The notes under the pieces are model-generated. The model saw nothing but the letters and a program-made list of their open reading frames with translations. It was not told the origin of the DNA and searched no databases. DNA of 64,000 bases. It comes from Bog-756 sp963696495 (lineage in GTDB: Bacteria > Actinomycetota > Acidimicrobiia > Acidimicrobiales > RAAP-2). Shown in pieces: positions 25,098-33,220 of this stretch (its first letter is position 1; the number at the start of each line of letters is the position of its first letter). The translations under genes were made by a program, and so were the position numbers. The DNA is taken from NCBI GenBank assembly GCA_963696495.1, contig CAVOKJ010000002.1:434001-498000 (forward strand), given 5' to 3'.

Positions 25098-26078
25098 ATG
25101 ACGACTCGCACGTTGAGCAGAAGTACCGAACGCACGGCTCGCAAGGAGCCGACCGTGAGGGCTGCCGGGACACCGGCGGCCGGCGGAGGCCAGGCCGCGC
25201 CTGGTCGGGGGCCCAAGGCGGCGGCCACCGGCCGCAGCCAGGTCCGTAACCGGAGCTCCGACGCCGACAGCCTGGGACTCTTCCTCCGGGACCTCGACCA
25301 CCACCCGCTGCCCGACCACGAGGCCCAGACCGAGCTGGCCAAGCGGGTGGCCGCCGGCGACGACGCCGCCCGTCGCGAGATGGTCGCCGCCAACCTCCGC
25401 CTCGTCGTCCACTGGGCCCGTCGCTACCAGGACCGGGGCGTCGACCTCCCCGATCTCATCCAGGAGGGCACCTTCGGCCTGATGCGGGCGGTCGACAAGT
25501 TCGACTGGGAACGGGGCTTCCGCTTCTCCACCTACGCCACCTGGTGGATCCGGCAGGCGCTGCAGCGGGCCGTCCAGCAACACGGCCGCACCATCCGGCT
25601 GCCCATGGAGGTGGCCGAGCGCAACCAGCAGGTCGACGCCGCCCTCTGGGAGCTGACACACCAGTTCCAGCGCCCACCCACCGACGACGAGATGGACAAC
25701 GCCACCAACACCACGGCGGAGGTCCGCTCGGACCTGTCCCAGGTGGCACGGGTGGTGGCCAGCCTCGACCAGCCGGCGGCGGCCGATTCGACGGCCACGC
25801 TCGGGGACCTCGTGTCCACCGACCTCAGCGACTTCGAGGACGAGGTGGCCTCCGAGCTCACCCTCGACCTGGTGCGCCAGGCCGTCGACCGCCTGAGCGA
25901 CCTCCAGCGCCAGGTGATCCGTCACCGGTTCGGCTTCGACGGGAGCGATCCCGCCTCGTTGCAGACGACGGCGGAACGACTGGGCATCGGGGTCAGAAAG
26001 GTCCGCCAGGCCGAGGCCGAGGCGCTCGAGGTCCTGGGTGACAGCCAGATGCTCGAGGCGGCGCACGAGGCCGCCTGA
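25098..26078 (+). CDS. RNA polymerase sigma-70 family factor (group 2-like)
   Basis: This 326-residue sigma factor has a basic disordered N-terminus of about 55 residues, then region 1.2 (SLGLFLRDLDHHPLPDHE), region 2 (NLRLVVHWARRYQDRGVDLP, LIQEGTFGLMRAVDKFDW, STYATWWIRQALQRAV), region 3 (RTIRLPMEVAERNQQV) and region 4 (LQRQVIRHRFGFDG, TAERLGIGVRKVRQAE). The absence of a long region 1.1 and the length suggest a non-essential group 2 factor related to HrdB/SigB rather than the main RpoD. ATG at 25098 follows GGAGAGGG. Its stop and that of the rluA-family gene are only 4 bp apart. Confidence 0.88.
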   Translation: MTTRTLSRSTERTARKEPTVRAAGTPAAGGGQAAPGRGPKAAATGRSQVRNRSSDADSLGLFLRDLDHHPLPDHEAQTELAKRVAAGDDAARREMVAANLRLVVHWARRYQDRGVDLPDLIQEGTFGLMRAVDKFDWERGFRFSTYATWWIRQALQRAVQQHGRTIRLPMEVAERNQQVDAALWELTHQFQRPPTDDEMDNATNTTAEVRSDLSQVARVVASLDQPAAADSTATLGDLVSTDLSDFEDEVASELTLDLVRQAVDRLSDLQRQVIRHRFGFDGSDPASLQTTAERLGIGVRKVRQAEAEALEVLGDSQMLEAAHEAA

Positions 26079-26082
26079 GGGC

Positions 26083-27036
26083 TCAGCGGGGCCCAGCCCC
26101 GAGGGCGTCGAGCTGGGCGCGCAGATCGTCGGGGAGCTCCGACTGCCAGGTCATGCGCCGGCCCGTGCCGGGGTGGTCGAGCCCCAGTGAGAAGGCGTGG
26201 AGGAACGGGCGGTCGATCATCGCCCCGGGGAGCGAGCGACCCCGGGCGTAGACGGCGTCCGCCACCACCGGGTGGCCGATGGCCGACAGGTGCACCCGGA
26301 TCTGGTGGGTCCGCCCCGTCTCCAGGGTGGCCGTGACCAGCGTGGTGGGGATCGGCTCCTCGTAGCGGCGCTCGACCCGGTAGCGGGTCCGCGCCTCCTT
26401 GCCGCGCCGGGAGACGGCCATCCGGGTCGGTGAGCTCGCCGAGCGGCCGACCGGGGCATCCACCACCCCCGACTCCCCCTCCACCCGGCCCAGCACCAGG
26501 GCCCGGTACTCCCGGGACACCCGGCGGGCGGCGAGCTGGGACACCAGCGAGTGGTAGGCGTCCGGGGTCCTGGCCACCACCAGCAGGCCCGACGTGCCGC
26601 GGTCCAGCCGGTGGACGATGCCGGGGCGCTCGGGGTCGGACCCGACCTGGGCGGCCACCTCGGCGAGCTCGGGATACCGGGCGAGCAGGCCGTTGACCAG
26701 CGTCCCGGTGCGGTGACCCGCTCCGGGGTGGACGACCAGGCCGGCGGGCTTGTCCACGACGACCACGTCCTCGTCCTCGTAGGCCACCACGACGGGCACC
26801 GAGTCGTCCGCCTCGGGCCCCGGCCGTCGCACCTCCGGACCGGTCTCCACCGAGAGGACCTCGCCCTCGTGCAGGACGGCACTCCGGCTGGTGACGGCGG
26901 TGCCGTCGACGGAGATGCGTGCCTGCTCGATCATGGCGTTCACGGCGGACCGCGACACATCGGCCACCAGGGCCACCGCCTTGTCCACCCGGACGCCGTC
27001 GAGCGACGGGGGCACCGTCACCACCAGGGTGCTCAC
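26083..27036 (-). CDS. RluA family 23S rRNA/tRNA pseudouridine synthase (RluD-like)
   Basis: The 317-residue enzyme isomerises uridines in RNA. An N-terminal S4 RNA-binding domain (GVRVDKAVALVADVSRSAVN, ISVDG) precedes the catalytic domain with the Asp of GIVHRLDRGTSGLLVVA near residue 142, and a later RTHQIRVHLSAIGHP block. S4 plus this text indicates RluD-type enzymes, but the target uridines are not predictable. GTG at 27036 overlaps the lspA stop by 4 bases, so it is coupled to lspA; the same pairing is common in other bacteria. It is last in the dksA-like/lspA operon. Confidence 0.93.
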   Translation of the reverse strand: MSTLVVTVPPSLDGVRVDKAVALVADVSRSAVNAMIEQARISVDGTAVTSRSAVLHEGEVLSVETGPEVRRPGPEADDSVPVVVAYEDEDVVVVDKPAGLVVHPGAGHRTGTLVNGLLARYPELAEVAAQVGSDPERPGIVHRLDRGTSGLLVVARTPDAYHSLVSQLAARRVSREYRALVLGRVEGESGVVDAPVGRSASSPTRMAVSRRGKEARTRYRVERRYEEPIPTTLVTATLETGRTHQIRVHLSAIGHPVVADAVYARGRSLPGAMIDRPFLHAFSLGLDHPGTGRRMTWQSELPDDLRAQLDALGAGPR

Positions 27037-27515
27037 GGTGACCGGGGTGACCGGAGCAACGAGATCACCAACAGGGCACAGCCGACGGTGATGCAGGCGT
27101 CCGCCACGTTGAAGGTGGGCCAGAAGTGGAGGGCCACGAAGTCCACCACCGCCCCGTGGTCACCGCGGAAGAGGCGGTCCGACAGGTTCCCGAGGGCACC
27201 CCCGAGGATGAGTCCGAGCACGGCCGCCCGGCCGGTCGTGGGCGAGCGCCACACCAGCACCGCCAGGGCGGCCACCAGCACCACGACCACCACCACCACC
27301 AAGGGGGCGTGACCCTGGAAGAGGCTGAACGCCGAGCCCGTGTTCAACGAGAGCTCGAGGTCGAGCGTGCCCACGACGTGGATCGGTGCGGTCGACAGGC
27401 GGGTGACCGCCCACCACTTGGTCAGCTGGTCGGCCAGTACGACGCCCGCGGCCACCAGGCCGCCGACGACCAGGCGCCGGGTGCCGGATGCCCTCCCGGC
27501 ACCCTCCGCTACCAC
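27033..27515 (-). CDS. lspA: Lipoprotein signal peptidase (signal peptidase II)
   Basis: This four-helix membrane aspartic peptidase cleaves prolipoprotein signal peptides after lipidation. DQLTKWWA lies in the first loop, LNTGSAFSLF follows, and the two catalytic aspartates are in GGALGNLSDRL and PTFNVADACI. I chose GTG at 27515 (160 residues) because it lies 14 bp after the preceding stop and gives normal family length; longer in-frame reading would cross the dksA-like gene. A run of nine consecutive valines in the second helix is unusual but compatible with a membrane segment. It is coupled to the downstream rluA-family gene. Confidence 0.92.
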   Translation of the reverse strand: MVAEGAGRASGTRRLVVGGLVAAGVVLADQLTKWWAVTRLSTAPIHVVGTLDLELSLNTGSAFSLFQGHAPLVVVVVVVLVAALAVLVWRSPTTGRAAVLGLILGGALGNLSDRLFRGDHGAVVDFVALHFWPTFNVADACITVGCALLVISLLRSPRSP

Positions 27516-27529
27516 GGCGGGTTCACCGG

Positions 27530-28279
27530 TCAGCGACGCGACAGGCCACCGCTCTTGCAGGCGACGCACAGCCGGGCGAAGGGGAGCGCACGGAGCCGGG
27601 CCTTCGGGATGGGTTGGTGGCAACGTTCGCAGGCGCCGTAGGTCTTGCGCTCGATCTTGCGGACGGCGTCGTCGATCTCCTCGACGGCGGCGGAGGCCTG
27701 GGCCGAGAGGGCGAGGTTCCGCTCGCGGTCCACCGTCACCGTGCCGCCCTCACCGGACTCCTCGTCGAACTGCACATCGCCCGGCTCCCGCTCGAGGGCC
27801 AGTGAATCGGCCTCGGCCCGCAGATCGTGGGCCTGACCGTGGTAGATGCCCCGCTCCTCGAGCAGCAGTGCCCGTTGCTCGTCGAGGAATTTGGGCTCCT
27901 TGGCGTAGGGACCGACGGTGGGCCGCTTCGGTGCGGGAGTGGATGCGCCCTTCGCCCCCGCGTCAGCCTTCCGGCCGGCGGCGGGCGCCTTCTTCGCCGG
28001 GGCCGCCTTCGCCGTCGATCGGGACGAGGCCGGCGCCTTCTTCGACACGGCCTTGGGGGCGGGACCGGCCTTCTTGGCCGGGGCCTTCTTCGTGGCGGCC
28101 ACCGGCGCCTTCCTGGCCGGGGCGGCCTTCTTCGGCGCCGGGCGCTTGGTCGCCGGCGCCGCCTTCTTGGCGTTCGATGTCGCCGACTTGGCAGCAGGAG
28201 CGGCCTTCTTCGCCGCCGCCTTCTTCGGCGTTGCCGACCTCTTCGGCGTGGGTGCTGCCGCCTTCTTCGTTGGCGTCAC
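27530..28279 (-). CDS. DksA/TraR C4-type zinc finger protein with long Lys/Ala/Pro tail
   Basis: The C-terminal half (about residues 125-249) is a DksA/TraR-like coiled coil followed by a four-cysteine finger (Cys217, Cys220, Cys238, Cys241 in CERCHQPIP and LCVACK). DksA proteins modulate RNA polymerase through its secondary channel. The N-terminal 120 residues are almost only Lys, Ala and Pro in irregular KKAAPA-like repeats, like histone H1 or mycobacterial HU tails, suggesting nucleic-acid binding. GTG at 28279 has a strong AAGGAGGT 4 nt upstream, which decides the start. It heads the operon with lspA and the rluA-family gene. Confidence 0.85.
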   Translation of the reverse strand: MTPTKKAAAPTPKRSATPKKAAAKKAAPAAKSATSNAKKAAPATKRPAPKKAAPARKAPVAATKKAPAKKAGPAPKAVSKKAPASSRSTAKAAPAKKAPAAGRKADAGAKGASTPAPKRPTVGPYAKEPKFLDEQRALLLEERGIYHGQAHDLRAEADSLALEREPGDVQFDEESGEGGTVTVDRERNLALSAQASAAVEEIDDAVRKIERKTYGACERCHQPIPKARLRALPFARLCVACKSGGLSRR

Positions 28280-28369
28280 ATCGACCTCCTTCAAGGTTCT
28301 CTCCGTCGCAGGGACGCGACCGCCCGAACGCGCCAGGACAGGACCATCGCCACCTCTGGTGGGCGGGTG

Positions 28370-28398
28370 ACGATACCGTGCCACGCTCATGGTGGCAA
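28370..28398 (-). promoter_or_regulatory. Sigma-70-like promoter of the dksA-like/lspA operon
   Basis: On the minus strand TTGCCA (28393-28398) and TATCGT (28370-28375) are separated by exactly 17 bp, about 90 bp before the GTG start. The -35 differs from TTGACA at one position. Confidence 0.55.
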
Positions 28399-28410
28399 TC
28401 CCGAGCGTGG
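28381..28410. promoter_or_regulatory. 8-bp inverted repeat over the dksA-like promoter
   Basis: CCACGCTC at 28381-28388 and GAGCGTGG at 28403-28410 are perfect inverted arms around 14 bp. The repeat covers the -35 and spacer of the promoter at 28370-28398, the usual place for a repressor site. Confidence 0.5.
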
Positions 28411-28592
28411 GAATACGCCCCAGGACCATACCGGCACCACGTCGCCCACCGTGCAGAGACGCGGGACCGTTCGCCATCGGCCCGCTCCCTCCGGACGAGG
28501 GGAACCGCCCCTCTGCGCTCGCCCCGGTGAGGGCCGGGGAGTGCGGCGGGCGCGCGCCGGGCCCGGATGGCCGCGCCGGGCTGGGTGGCCGC

Positions 28593-29417
28593 CTACAGCG
28601 GCAGCGGGGCGTTGGCCTCGGCGGACTGGGTGTTGACGGTCGCCCCGGCCTGCCGCACCTGGGGAATCTCGCCGGTCGGGCCGGTGCCACTGGGCTGCGG
28701 CGAGGGCGCGGCCTGAGGAGGCGGCGCCGCCGGGCGGTTCCCGCCCTGGACCGCGGGCTGCGCCCCGGTGGCCGGGCCGGTCCCCGACGCCGGCCCCTGG
28801 GCACCGGCGTCGGGCCTCCCGTCGCCCCGCGACTCGGACTGGGTGGCGGTCGGCTGGACGTTCTCGTCCACCCACCGCAGGATCTCGCTCAGCGCGCCGC
28901 GCAACCGGCTGCGCTCGCTCTCGAGATGCCTGGTCATCGTCTCGACGTCGTGGGCCAGCTTGGACCGGGACGCCTCGAGGCGACCGATCTCCTCGCGCAG
29001 CCGTTGCTCCGACTCGCTGGCCAGCCTGGTCGCCTGGGCCTGGGCCTGCTCGGTCAGCAGCCGCGACTTGGCCTCGGCCTCGGCGACGATCCTCGACGCC
29101 TCGGCCTCCGACTCGGCCTTGGTCTCGTCCACGAACTTCTGGGCGAGGAGGAGCGTGCGCTGGAGGGTGTCGTCCGGCGCGGCCGGCTCGACGACCTGTG
29201 GCTCGGGACGGTGCTCGAGGGCGGACTCCAGTTGGGCGATGCGCTCGGCCGCCTGCCGGAGGCGCTCGCCGCTCTGGCGGAGTTGCTCCTGGAGCCCCTC
29301 GGCCTCGACGGCGGCCTTCTCGAGATACTCGTCGACATCGTCCCGGTGATATCCCTTGAGGGTCTCTCGGAACTCGACGGTCCGAAGGGAGTCAAGTGCT
29401 GACTGGGAGGCGTCCAT
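28593..29417 (-). CDS. DivIVA domain protein (Wag31-like)
   Basis: The 274-residue protein starts with a DivIVA lipid-binding domain (FRETLKGYHRDDVDEYLEKA near residue 16), followed by a long Ala/Glu/Gln-rich coiled coil to about residue 185 and a Pro/Gly/Gln-rich disordered tail. DivIVA/Wag31 marks curved membrane at poles and septa and directs wall growth in actinobacteria. Its place after yggT and sepF in the division cluster is the usual context. It starts with an ATG preceded at 6 nt by TAGCAT, so it probably has its own leaderless transcript. The tail is longer and more Pro/Gly-rich than in typical Wag31. Confidence 0.88.
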   Translation of the reverse strand: MDASQSALDSLRTVEFRETLKGYHRDDVDEYLEKAAVEAEGLQEQLRQSGERLRQAAERIAQLESALEHRPEPQVVEPAAPDDTLQRTLLLAQKFVDETKAESEAEASRIVAEAEAKSRLLTEQAQAQATRLASESEQRLREEIGRLEASRSKLAHDVETMTRHLESERSRLRGALSEILRWVDENVQPTATQSESRGDGRPDAGAQGPASGTGPATGAQPAVQGGNRPAAPPPQAAPSPQPSGTGPTGEIPQVRQAGATVNTQSAEANAPLPL

Positions 29418-29423
29418 GGTGCC

Positions 29424-29429
29424 ATGCTA
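29424..29429 (-). promoter_or_regulatory. Candidate leaderless -10 element of divIVA
   Basis: TAGCAT (minus strand) ends 6 nt before the divIVA ATG at 29417, and no Shine-Dalgarno is present. The 119-bp gap to yggT contains no obvious -35. Confidence 0.5.
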
Positions 29430-29536
29430 GCGGTGCTGCCCAGGGGATCCACGGTTTTTTGCTGTGAATCTTCCGGCGCCGACGGTGCCGGTGGGCCGCT
29501 CCCGCGCCGCCGGCACCTCCGGGTGCTACCGACCGC

Positions 29537-29809
29537 TCACCCGGAGAACAACGGGATGAGGATGGCGGAGATCACGAGGAACACGATGAGGACCGAGAGG
29601 TCGAGGCCGACGCCCCCCACCCGCACCGGCGGGATGATGCGCCGGACCGGCCGCAGCACCGGTTCGCAGATGGCCGACAGCACGTGCTGGATCTTGTGGA
29701 AGGGCGAGTCGTAGGCCAGCCGCCCCGACGCGGTCACCCAACTCAGGATGGAGTACGCGAACAGCACCAGGAGGAACAGGTAGAGCACCGTCACGATGAT
29801 TCCAGCCAT
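29537..29809 (-). CDS. YggT family membrane protein
   Basis: This 90-residue protein has two membrane helices (IIVTVLYLFLLVLFAYSILS and SVLIVFLVISAILIPLF) flanking the conserved loop with ICEPVLRPVRRIIPP, the hallmark of the YggT family. The role is poorly defined, with links to division and osmotic adaptation. It sits between sepF and divIVA, its classical position in Gram-positive division clusters. A weak AGAGGA lies 11 nt before the ATG. Confidence 0.9.
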   Translation of the reverse strand: MAGIIVTVLYLFLLVLFAYSILSWVTASGRLAYDSPFHKIQHVLSAICEPVLRPVRRIIPPVRVGGVGLDLSVLIVFLVISAILIPLFSG

Positions 29810-29856
29810 GGCGAGTCACATCCTCTTCCCGTGCGTGCCAGGCCGGCGGCCCAGGG

Positions 29857-30429
29857 TCAGGGGTTGACCAGACCACGGTCGGCGAGGCGCTGGCGCTCTT
29901 CGTCCGAGACCTTCACGTTAGACGGCGTGAGCAGGAATACCTCGTCGGCCACCCGCTCCATGCCCCCGGACAGGGCGTAGGTCACCCCGCTGCAGAAGTC
30001 GATCATGCGCCGCTGGAGGTCGCGGTCCGCCGTCTGCATGTTGACGATGACCGGCTGGTTGTTCATGAGCCGGTTGGCGATCTCCTGGGCGTCGGCGAAC
30101 CGGGCGGGGGCCACGATGTGGACGCGGGCGCTGGTCGACTCCTGCGAGATCGGGCGGACCGAGGGCGATCCGACCGGCCCCCGGGAGCTCACGGCGTTCG
30201 GCGAGGCGGCCACCGCCGTGCCGGCCGTCTCCTCCCTGGTGAGGGTCCGGATGCGCGGGCTCGGTATGGCCGTCGTCGGCTCGTCGACCTCATCGGGAGT
30301 GACCGACGACCGCTGGGCCGTGCGCCCCACCGGTGCTGGCGACCGGGACTCGAAGTCGTCGTAGTCGTCGTAGTCGTCGTCGACGAGACCCAGATAGGCC
30401 ATGGTCTTTTTCATGAACGAAGCAGCCAT
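29857..30429 (-). CDS. sepF: Cell division protein SepF
   Basis: The 190-residue protein begins with an amphipathic membrane-binding helix (FMKKTMAYLGL), then an acidic Asp/Tyr-rich stretch and a disordered linker. The conserved SepF core is about residues 100-190 (IVAPARFADAQEIANRLMNN, QRRMIDFCSGVTYALSGGME, VFLLTPSNVKV). SepF tethers FtsZ to the membrane in bacteria without FtsA. No ftsA is present in this cluster, so SepF is the likely anchor. GGAGGAGG lies just before the ATG. It precedes yggT by about 47 bp. Confidence 0.94.
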   Translation of the reverse strand: MAASFMKKTMAYLGLVDDDYDDYDDFESRSPAPVGRTAQRSSVTPDEVDEPTTAIPSPRIRTLTREETAGTAVAASPNAVSSRGPVGSPSVRPISQESTSARVHIVAPARFADAQEIANRLMNNQPVIVNMQTADRDLQRRMIDFCSGVTYALSGGMERVADEVFLLTPSNVKVSDEERQRLADRGLVNP

Positions 30430-30497
30430 CGATTCCTCCTCCGGACAGCGTAGTGCGTGGCTTCACCCACGGGTGGAAGGGCCCGGCCGCCCGTCGA

Positions 30498-31244
30498 TCA
30501 CCGGCGGGGGGCCCGCTCGCCGAACAGGACGCGCCCGAGCCTGACCATGGTGGACCCCTCCTCGATGGCCACCTCGAAGTCGTCGCTCATCCCCATCGAA
30601 CGGACCGGCAGTCCGAGGGAGTCGGCCAGCGCCTCCAGCAGCCGGAACCCTGGTCGGGCCTCCTCGGCCCCCCCGGGGTGGCCGACGGCCATGAGGCCGG
30701 CGACCTCGAGGTCCTCCAATCGCAGGGCCTCGACCAGGGACTCCACCTCCTCCGGGGCACAGCCACCCCTCCCGGGGATCCCCGCCACGTCGACCTCCAC
30801 CAGGACGGTCGATCCGGGCCGGCGTCGGGCGATCGCCCGGCCCTCCTCGATGCGGCGCAGCCCCTGCCACCACGAGACCAGGGGCACCAGCCGCGGCACC
30901 TTGTTCCGTTGGACGGCCCCGAGGTAGTGCCAGACCGGGCCGGCGTCCCCAGCTGCCCCGCTGTCACCGTCCCGGCCGGCGGGCAGCAGGGCATCGAGGT
31001 CATGGGCCTTGGCCACCAGCTCATCGGCGTAGTTCTCGCCGATGTCGACCAGGCCGACGGACAGGGCCGCGGCCACCGCCTCGGCCCCGAATCCCTTCGT
31101 CACCGCCACGACCCGGACGGGCGTGGCGCCACCGGCGCCGTCGATCCGGGCGCGGACGTCTTCCACCCGGCTCTCGAACCCCGCCGGGTCGAACTGCCCG
31201 GGCTGGGCTGTCACCCCGTCATCCGTCGTCGCGTCATCCGTCAC
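30498..31244 (-). CDS. YggS family pyridoxal-phosphate homeostasis protein
   Basis: This PLP-binding TIM-barrel protein has the cofactor lysine in VRVVAVTKGF, then GLVDIGENYADELVAK, WHYLGAVQRNKV and a C-terminal SMGMSDDFEVAIEEGSTMVRLG. YggS proteins buffer free PLP. The start is uncertain: the first coding part runs through a 15-bp tandem repeat encoding TDD-type residues. GTG codons at 31244 (used here, 248 residues) and 31214 (238 residues) both fit, and neither has a good Shine-Dalgarno. It lies between pgeF and sepF, the standard gene order. Confidence 0.88.
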   Translation of the reverse strand: MTDDATTDDGVTAQPGQFDPAGFESRVEDVRARIDGAGGATPVRVVAVTKGFGAEAVAAALSVGLVDIGENYADELVAKAHDLDALLPAGRDGDSGAAGDAGPVWHYLGAVQRNKVPRLVPLVSWWQGLRRIEEGRAIARRRPGSTVLVEVDVAGIPGRGGCAPEEVESLVEALRLEDLEVAGLMAVGHPGGAEEARPGFRLLEALADSLGLPVRSMGMSDDFEVAIEEGSTMVRLGRVLFGERAPRR

Positions 31245-31287
31245 CCCGTCATCCGTCGCTGCGGCGCCGGTCGCTGCGTCATCCGTC
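31218..31287. repeat. 15-bp imperfect repeat across the pgeF-yggS junction
   Basis: GTCATCCGTC recurs at 31218, 31233, 31248 and 31278, a 15-bp period with one degenerate unit. It covers the pgeF stop and the uncertain 5' end of yggS, in whose frame it encodes TDD-containing pentapeptides. Confidence 0.7.
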
Positions 31288-32076
31288 GCCCGGTGCCGGG
31301 GTTCGGTCCGGTGCGGGGTCGGCCGACCAGACGACGAGGGCCTGGCGGCCGGTGTCGCCTCGACCGCGATGCGAGAAGTACCCCGGGGCGCAGGATGTGC
31401 AGGCACCGTCGCCCACCGTCTCCCGGACCCCGCTGTCGGCCAGGACCGACGACACGGCCGCCGGCAGGTCGAGCGCCGGGTGCCCGGCCGCCGTCCGTCC
31501 CCGGGCCGACTCGCCGACCACCGCGCACACCGCGTCGAGGTCGGGTCCGGAGAACTCGTAGCACTCGGCGTGGATGCACGGGCCGAGTGCGCCGACCACG
31601 TCGAGCGCCCCCAGCTCCCGCATGCGGGCGACCGTCCGGCTCACCACGCCCGCCGCCAGTCCGCGCCACCCGGCGTGCACGGCCCCGAAGACGCCCTCGC
31701 TGCTCCCGAGGGCGATCGAGCCACAGTCGGCGGTCAGCACGGCCAGGGCGACCGAGGGGTCGGCCGAGACGAGCCCGTCACCCTGGCCGGACCGCACCAC
31801 CGGGAGCTCGGGCACCCCGGAACCGGGGCTCCCCCGCCGCCCAGCCCGCTGCCGCCCGACCGCCGGCCGCCCGACCGTCACCACGGACGCCCCGTGGACC
31901 TGCTCGAGCCAGTGGACCTCCCGCGCACCGCCGCCGGTCACCAGGCCGGCCCACTTCCCGAGGGCGGCCGACGCCCGCACCGGCGCGCCGGCCGGACGGA
32001 GATCGCCCGAGGACGCGTCGCTCCAGGCGGCGGTGACGGTCCCGACGATGGGGACGGTCCGGACGGGTCGTTTCAG
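31279..32076 (-). CDS. pgeF: Peptidoglycan editing factor PgeF (laccase-domain, YfiH family)
   Basis: This copper/zinc-site protein corrects peptidoglycan by removing L-Ser from muropeptide stems. The visible signatures are LEQVHGA, LTADCGSIAL, FGAVHAGWRGLAAG and HAECYEF. The start is odd. The first ATG/GTG/TTG in frame is GTG at 31980, giving 233 residues. The frame upstream still looks like the family N-terminus (TAAWSDASSGDLRP) and reaches a CTG at 32076 that overlaps the ftsZ stop as CTGA, which would give 265 residues. I list the longer form. Between ftsZ and yggS, as in many actinobacteria. Confidence 0.85.
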   Translation of the reverse strand: MKRPVRTVPIVGTVTAAWSDASSGDLRPAGAPVRASAALGKWAGLVTGGGAREVHWLEQVHGASVVTVGRPAVGRQRAGRRGSPGSGVPELPVVRSGQGDGLVSADPSVALAVLTADCGSIALGSSEGVFGAVHAGWRGLAAGVVSRTVARMRELGALDVVGALGPCIHAECYEFSGPDLDAVCAVVGESARGRTAAGHPALDLPAAVSSVLADSGVRETVGDGACTSCAPGYFSHRGRGDTGRQALVVWSADPAPDRTPAPGDG

Positions 32077-33197
32077 CGCAGGAACGAGGGCACGTCGAAG
32101 TCGTCGTCACCGATGTCGAGCTCGTCGTCGCTGGGCGCGGCGAAGATGTCCTCGTGGGCGGATTCGGTGCCGAGGACCCGGCTGCGGGTCTCCTCACGTG
32201 CCCCCGCCTCGGTGTGGGGCGCGGCGCCGCCGCGGGCCTGGGCCTCCCACCGCTCGAAGCCGGCGGCGATGACGGTGACCCGGACCTCCTCGCCCATGGC
32301 CTCGTCGATCACGCTGCCGAAGATGATGTTGGCGTCAGGGTGGGCCACGCCGTGGATGATCTCCGCCGCCTCGTTGACCTCGAACAGTCCGAGGTCGGGA
32401 CCACCGGCGATGTTGAGGAGGATCCCGCGGGCGCCCTCGATCGACGCCTCGAGGAGCGGGCTGGTGATGGCGGCCCGGGCCGCGTTGACCGATCGGCCCT
32501 CGCCGGTGGCGGACCCGATCCCCATGATGGCGGTGCCGGCGTTGCTCATGATCATCTTGACGTCGGCGAAGTCGGTGTTGATCAGACCGGGCACGGTGAT
32601 CAGGCTGGTGATGCCCTGCACGCCCTGCATGAGGACCTCGTCGGCCATCTTGAAGGCGTTGACCATCGACGTCTTCTCGTTGGACACGGTGAGCAGGCGG
32701 TCGTTCGGGATGATGATGAGGGTGTCGACCTTCTCCTTCAGGTTCTGGATGCCCTGCTCGGCCTGGACCGAGCGCCGGCGCCCCTCGAAGGTGAAGGGGC
32801 GGGTCACCACCCCGATCGTGAGGGCCCCGAGCGACTTGGCGATCTCCGCCACGACCGGCGCCGCGCCGGTCCCGGTCCCGCCGCCCTTGCCGGCGGTGAT
32901 GAAGACCATGTCGGCGCCCTTCAGCGCCTCTTCGATCTCCGAGCGGTGCTCCTCGGCCGCCAGGCGGCCGACCTCGGGATCGCTGCCGGCGCCGAGGCCC
33001 CGGGTCAGCTGACGGCCGATGTCCAGCTTGAGGTCGGCGTCGCTCATGAGCAGCGCCTGGGCGTCCGTGTTGGTGGCGATGAACTCGACACCGCGCAGAC
33101 CCGCCTCGATCATGCGGTTGACGGCATTGACCCCGCCACCGCCCACACCCACAACTTTGATGACGGCGAAATAATTGTTCTGCGCCGGAACGGTCAT
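32073..33197 (-). CDS. ftsZ: Cell division protein FtsZ
   Basis: This 374-residue tubulin homologue forms the division ring. The GTP-binding signature GGGTGTGAA is at residues 105-113, the synergy-loop region has NTDFADVKMIM, and the acidic C-terminus ends DDDFDVPSFLR, the conserved peptide that binds SepF and other partners. Normal length. ATG at 33197 has AAGGG about 7 nt upstream. A 174-bp gap to ftsQ with a near-palindrome suggests its own promoter. It overlaps the proposed pgeF start by 4 bases. Confidence 0.98.
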   Translation of the reverse strand: MTVPAQNNYFAVIKVVGVGGGGVNAVNRMIEAGLRGVEFIATNTDAQALLMSDADLKLDIGRQLTRGLGAGSDPEVGRLAAEEHRSEIEEALKGADMVFITAGKGGGTGTGAAPVVAEIAKSLGALTIGVVTRPFTFEGRRRSVQAEQGIQNLKEKVDTLIIIPNDRLLTVSNEKTSMVNAFKMADEVLMQGVQGITSLITVPGLINTDFADVKMIMSNAGTAIMGIGSATGEGRSVNAARAAITSPLLEASIEGARGILLNIAGGPDLGLFEVNEAAEIIHGVAHPDANIIFGSVIDEAMGEEVRVTVIAAGFERWEAQARGGAAPHTEAGAREETRSRVLGTESAHEDIFAAPSDDELDIGDDDFDVPSFLR

Positions 33198-33220
33198 GTA
33201 ATCCCTTACCCTCGACCAAA

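Larger units (their letters stand above)
28280..28592. other. Non-coding gap between divIVA and the dksA-like gene
   Basis: These 313 bp hold the promoter and inverted repeat described at 28370-28410. The rest (28411-28592) shows no protein-like frame or clear signal on either strand. Confidence 0.5.
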
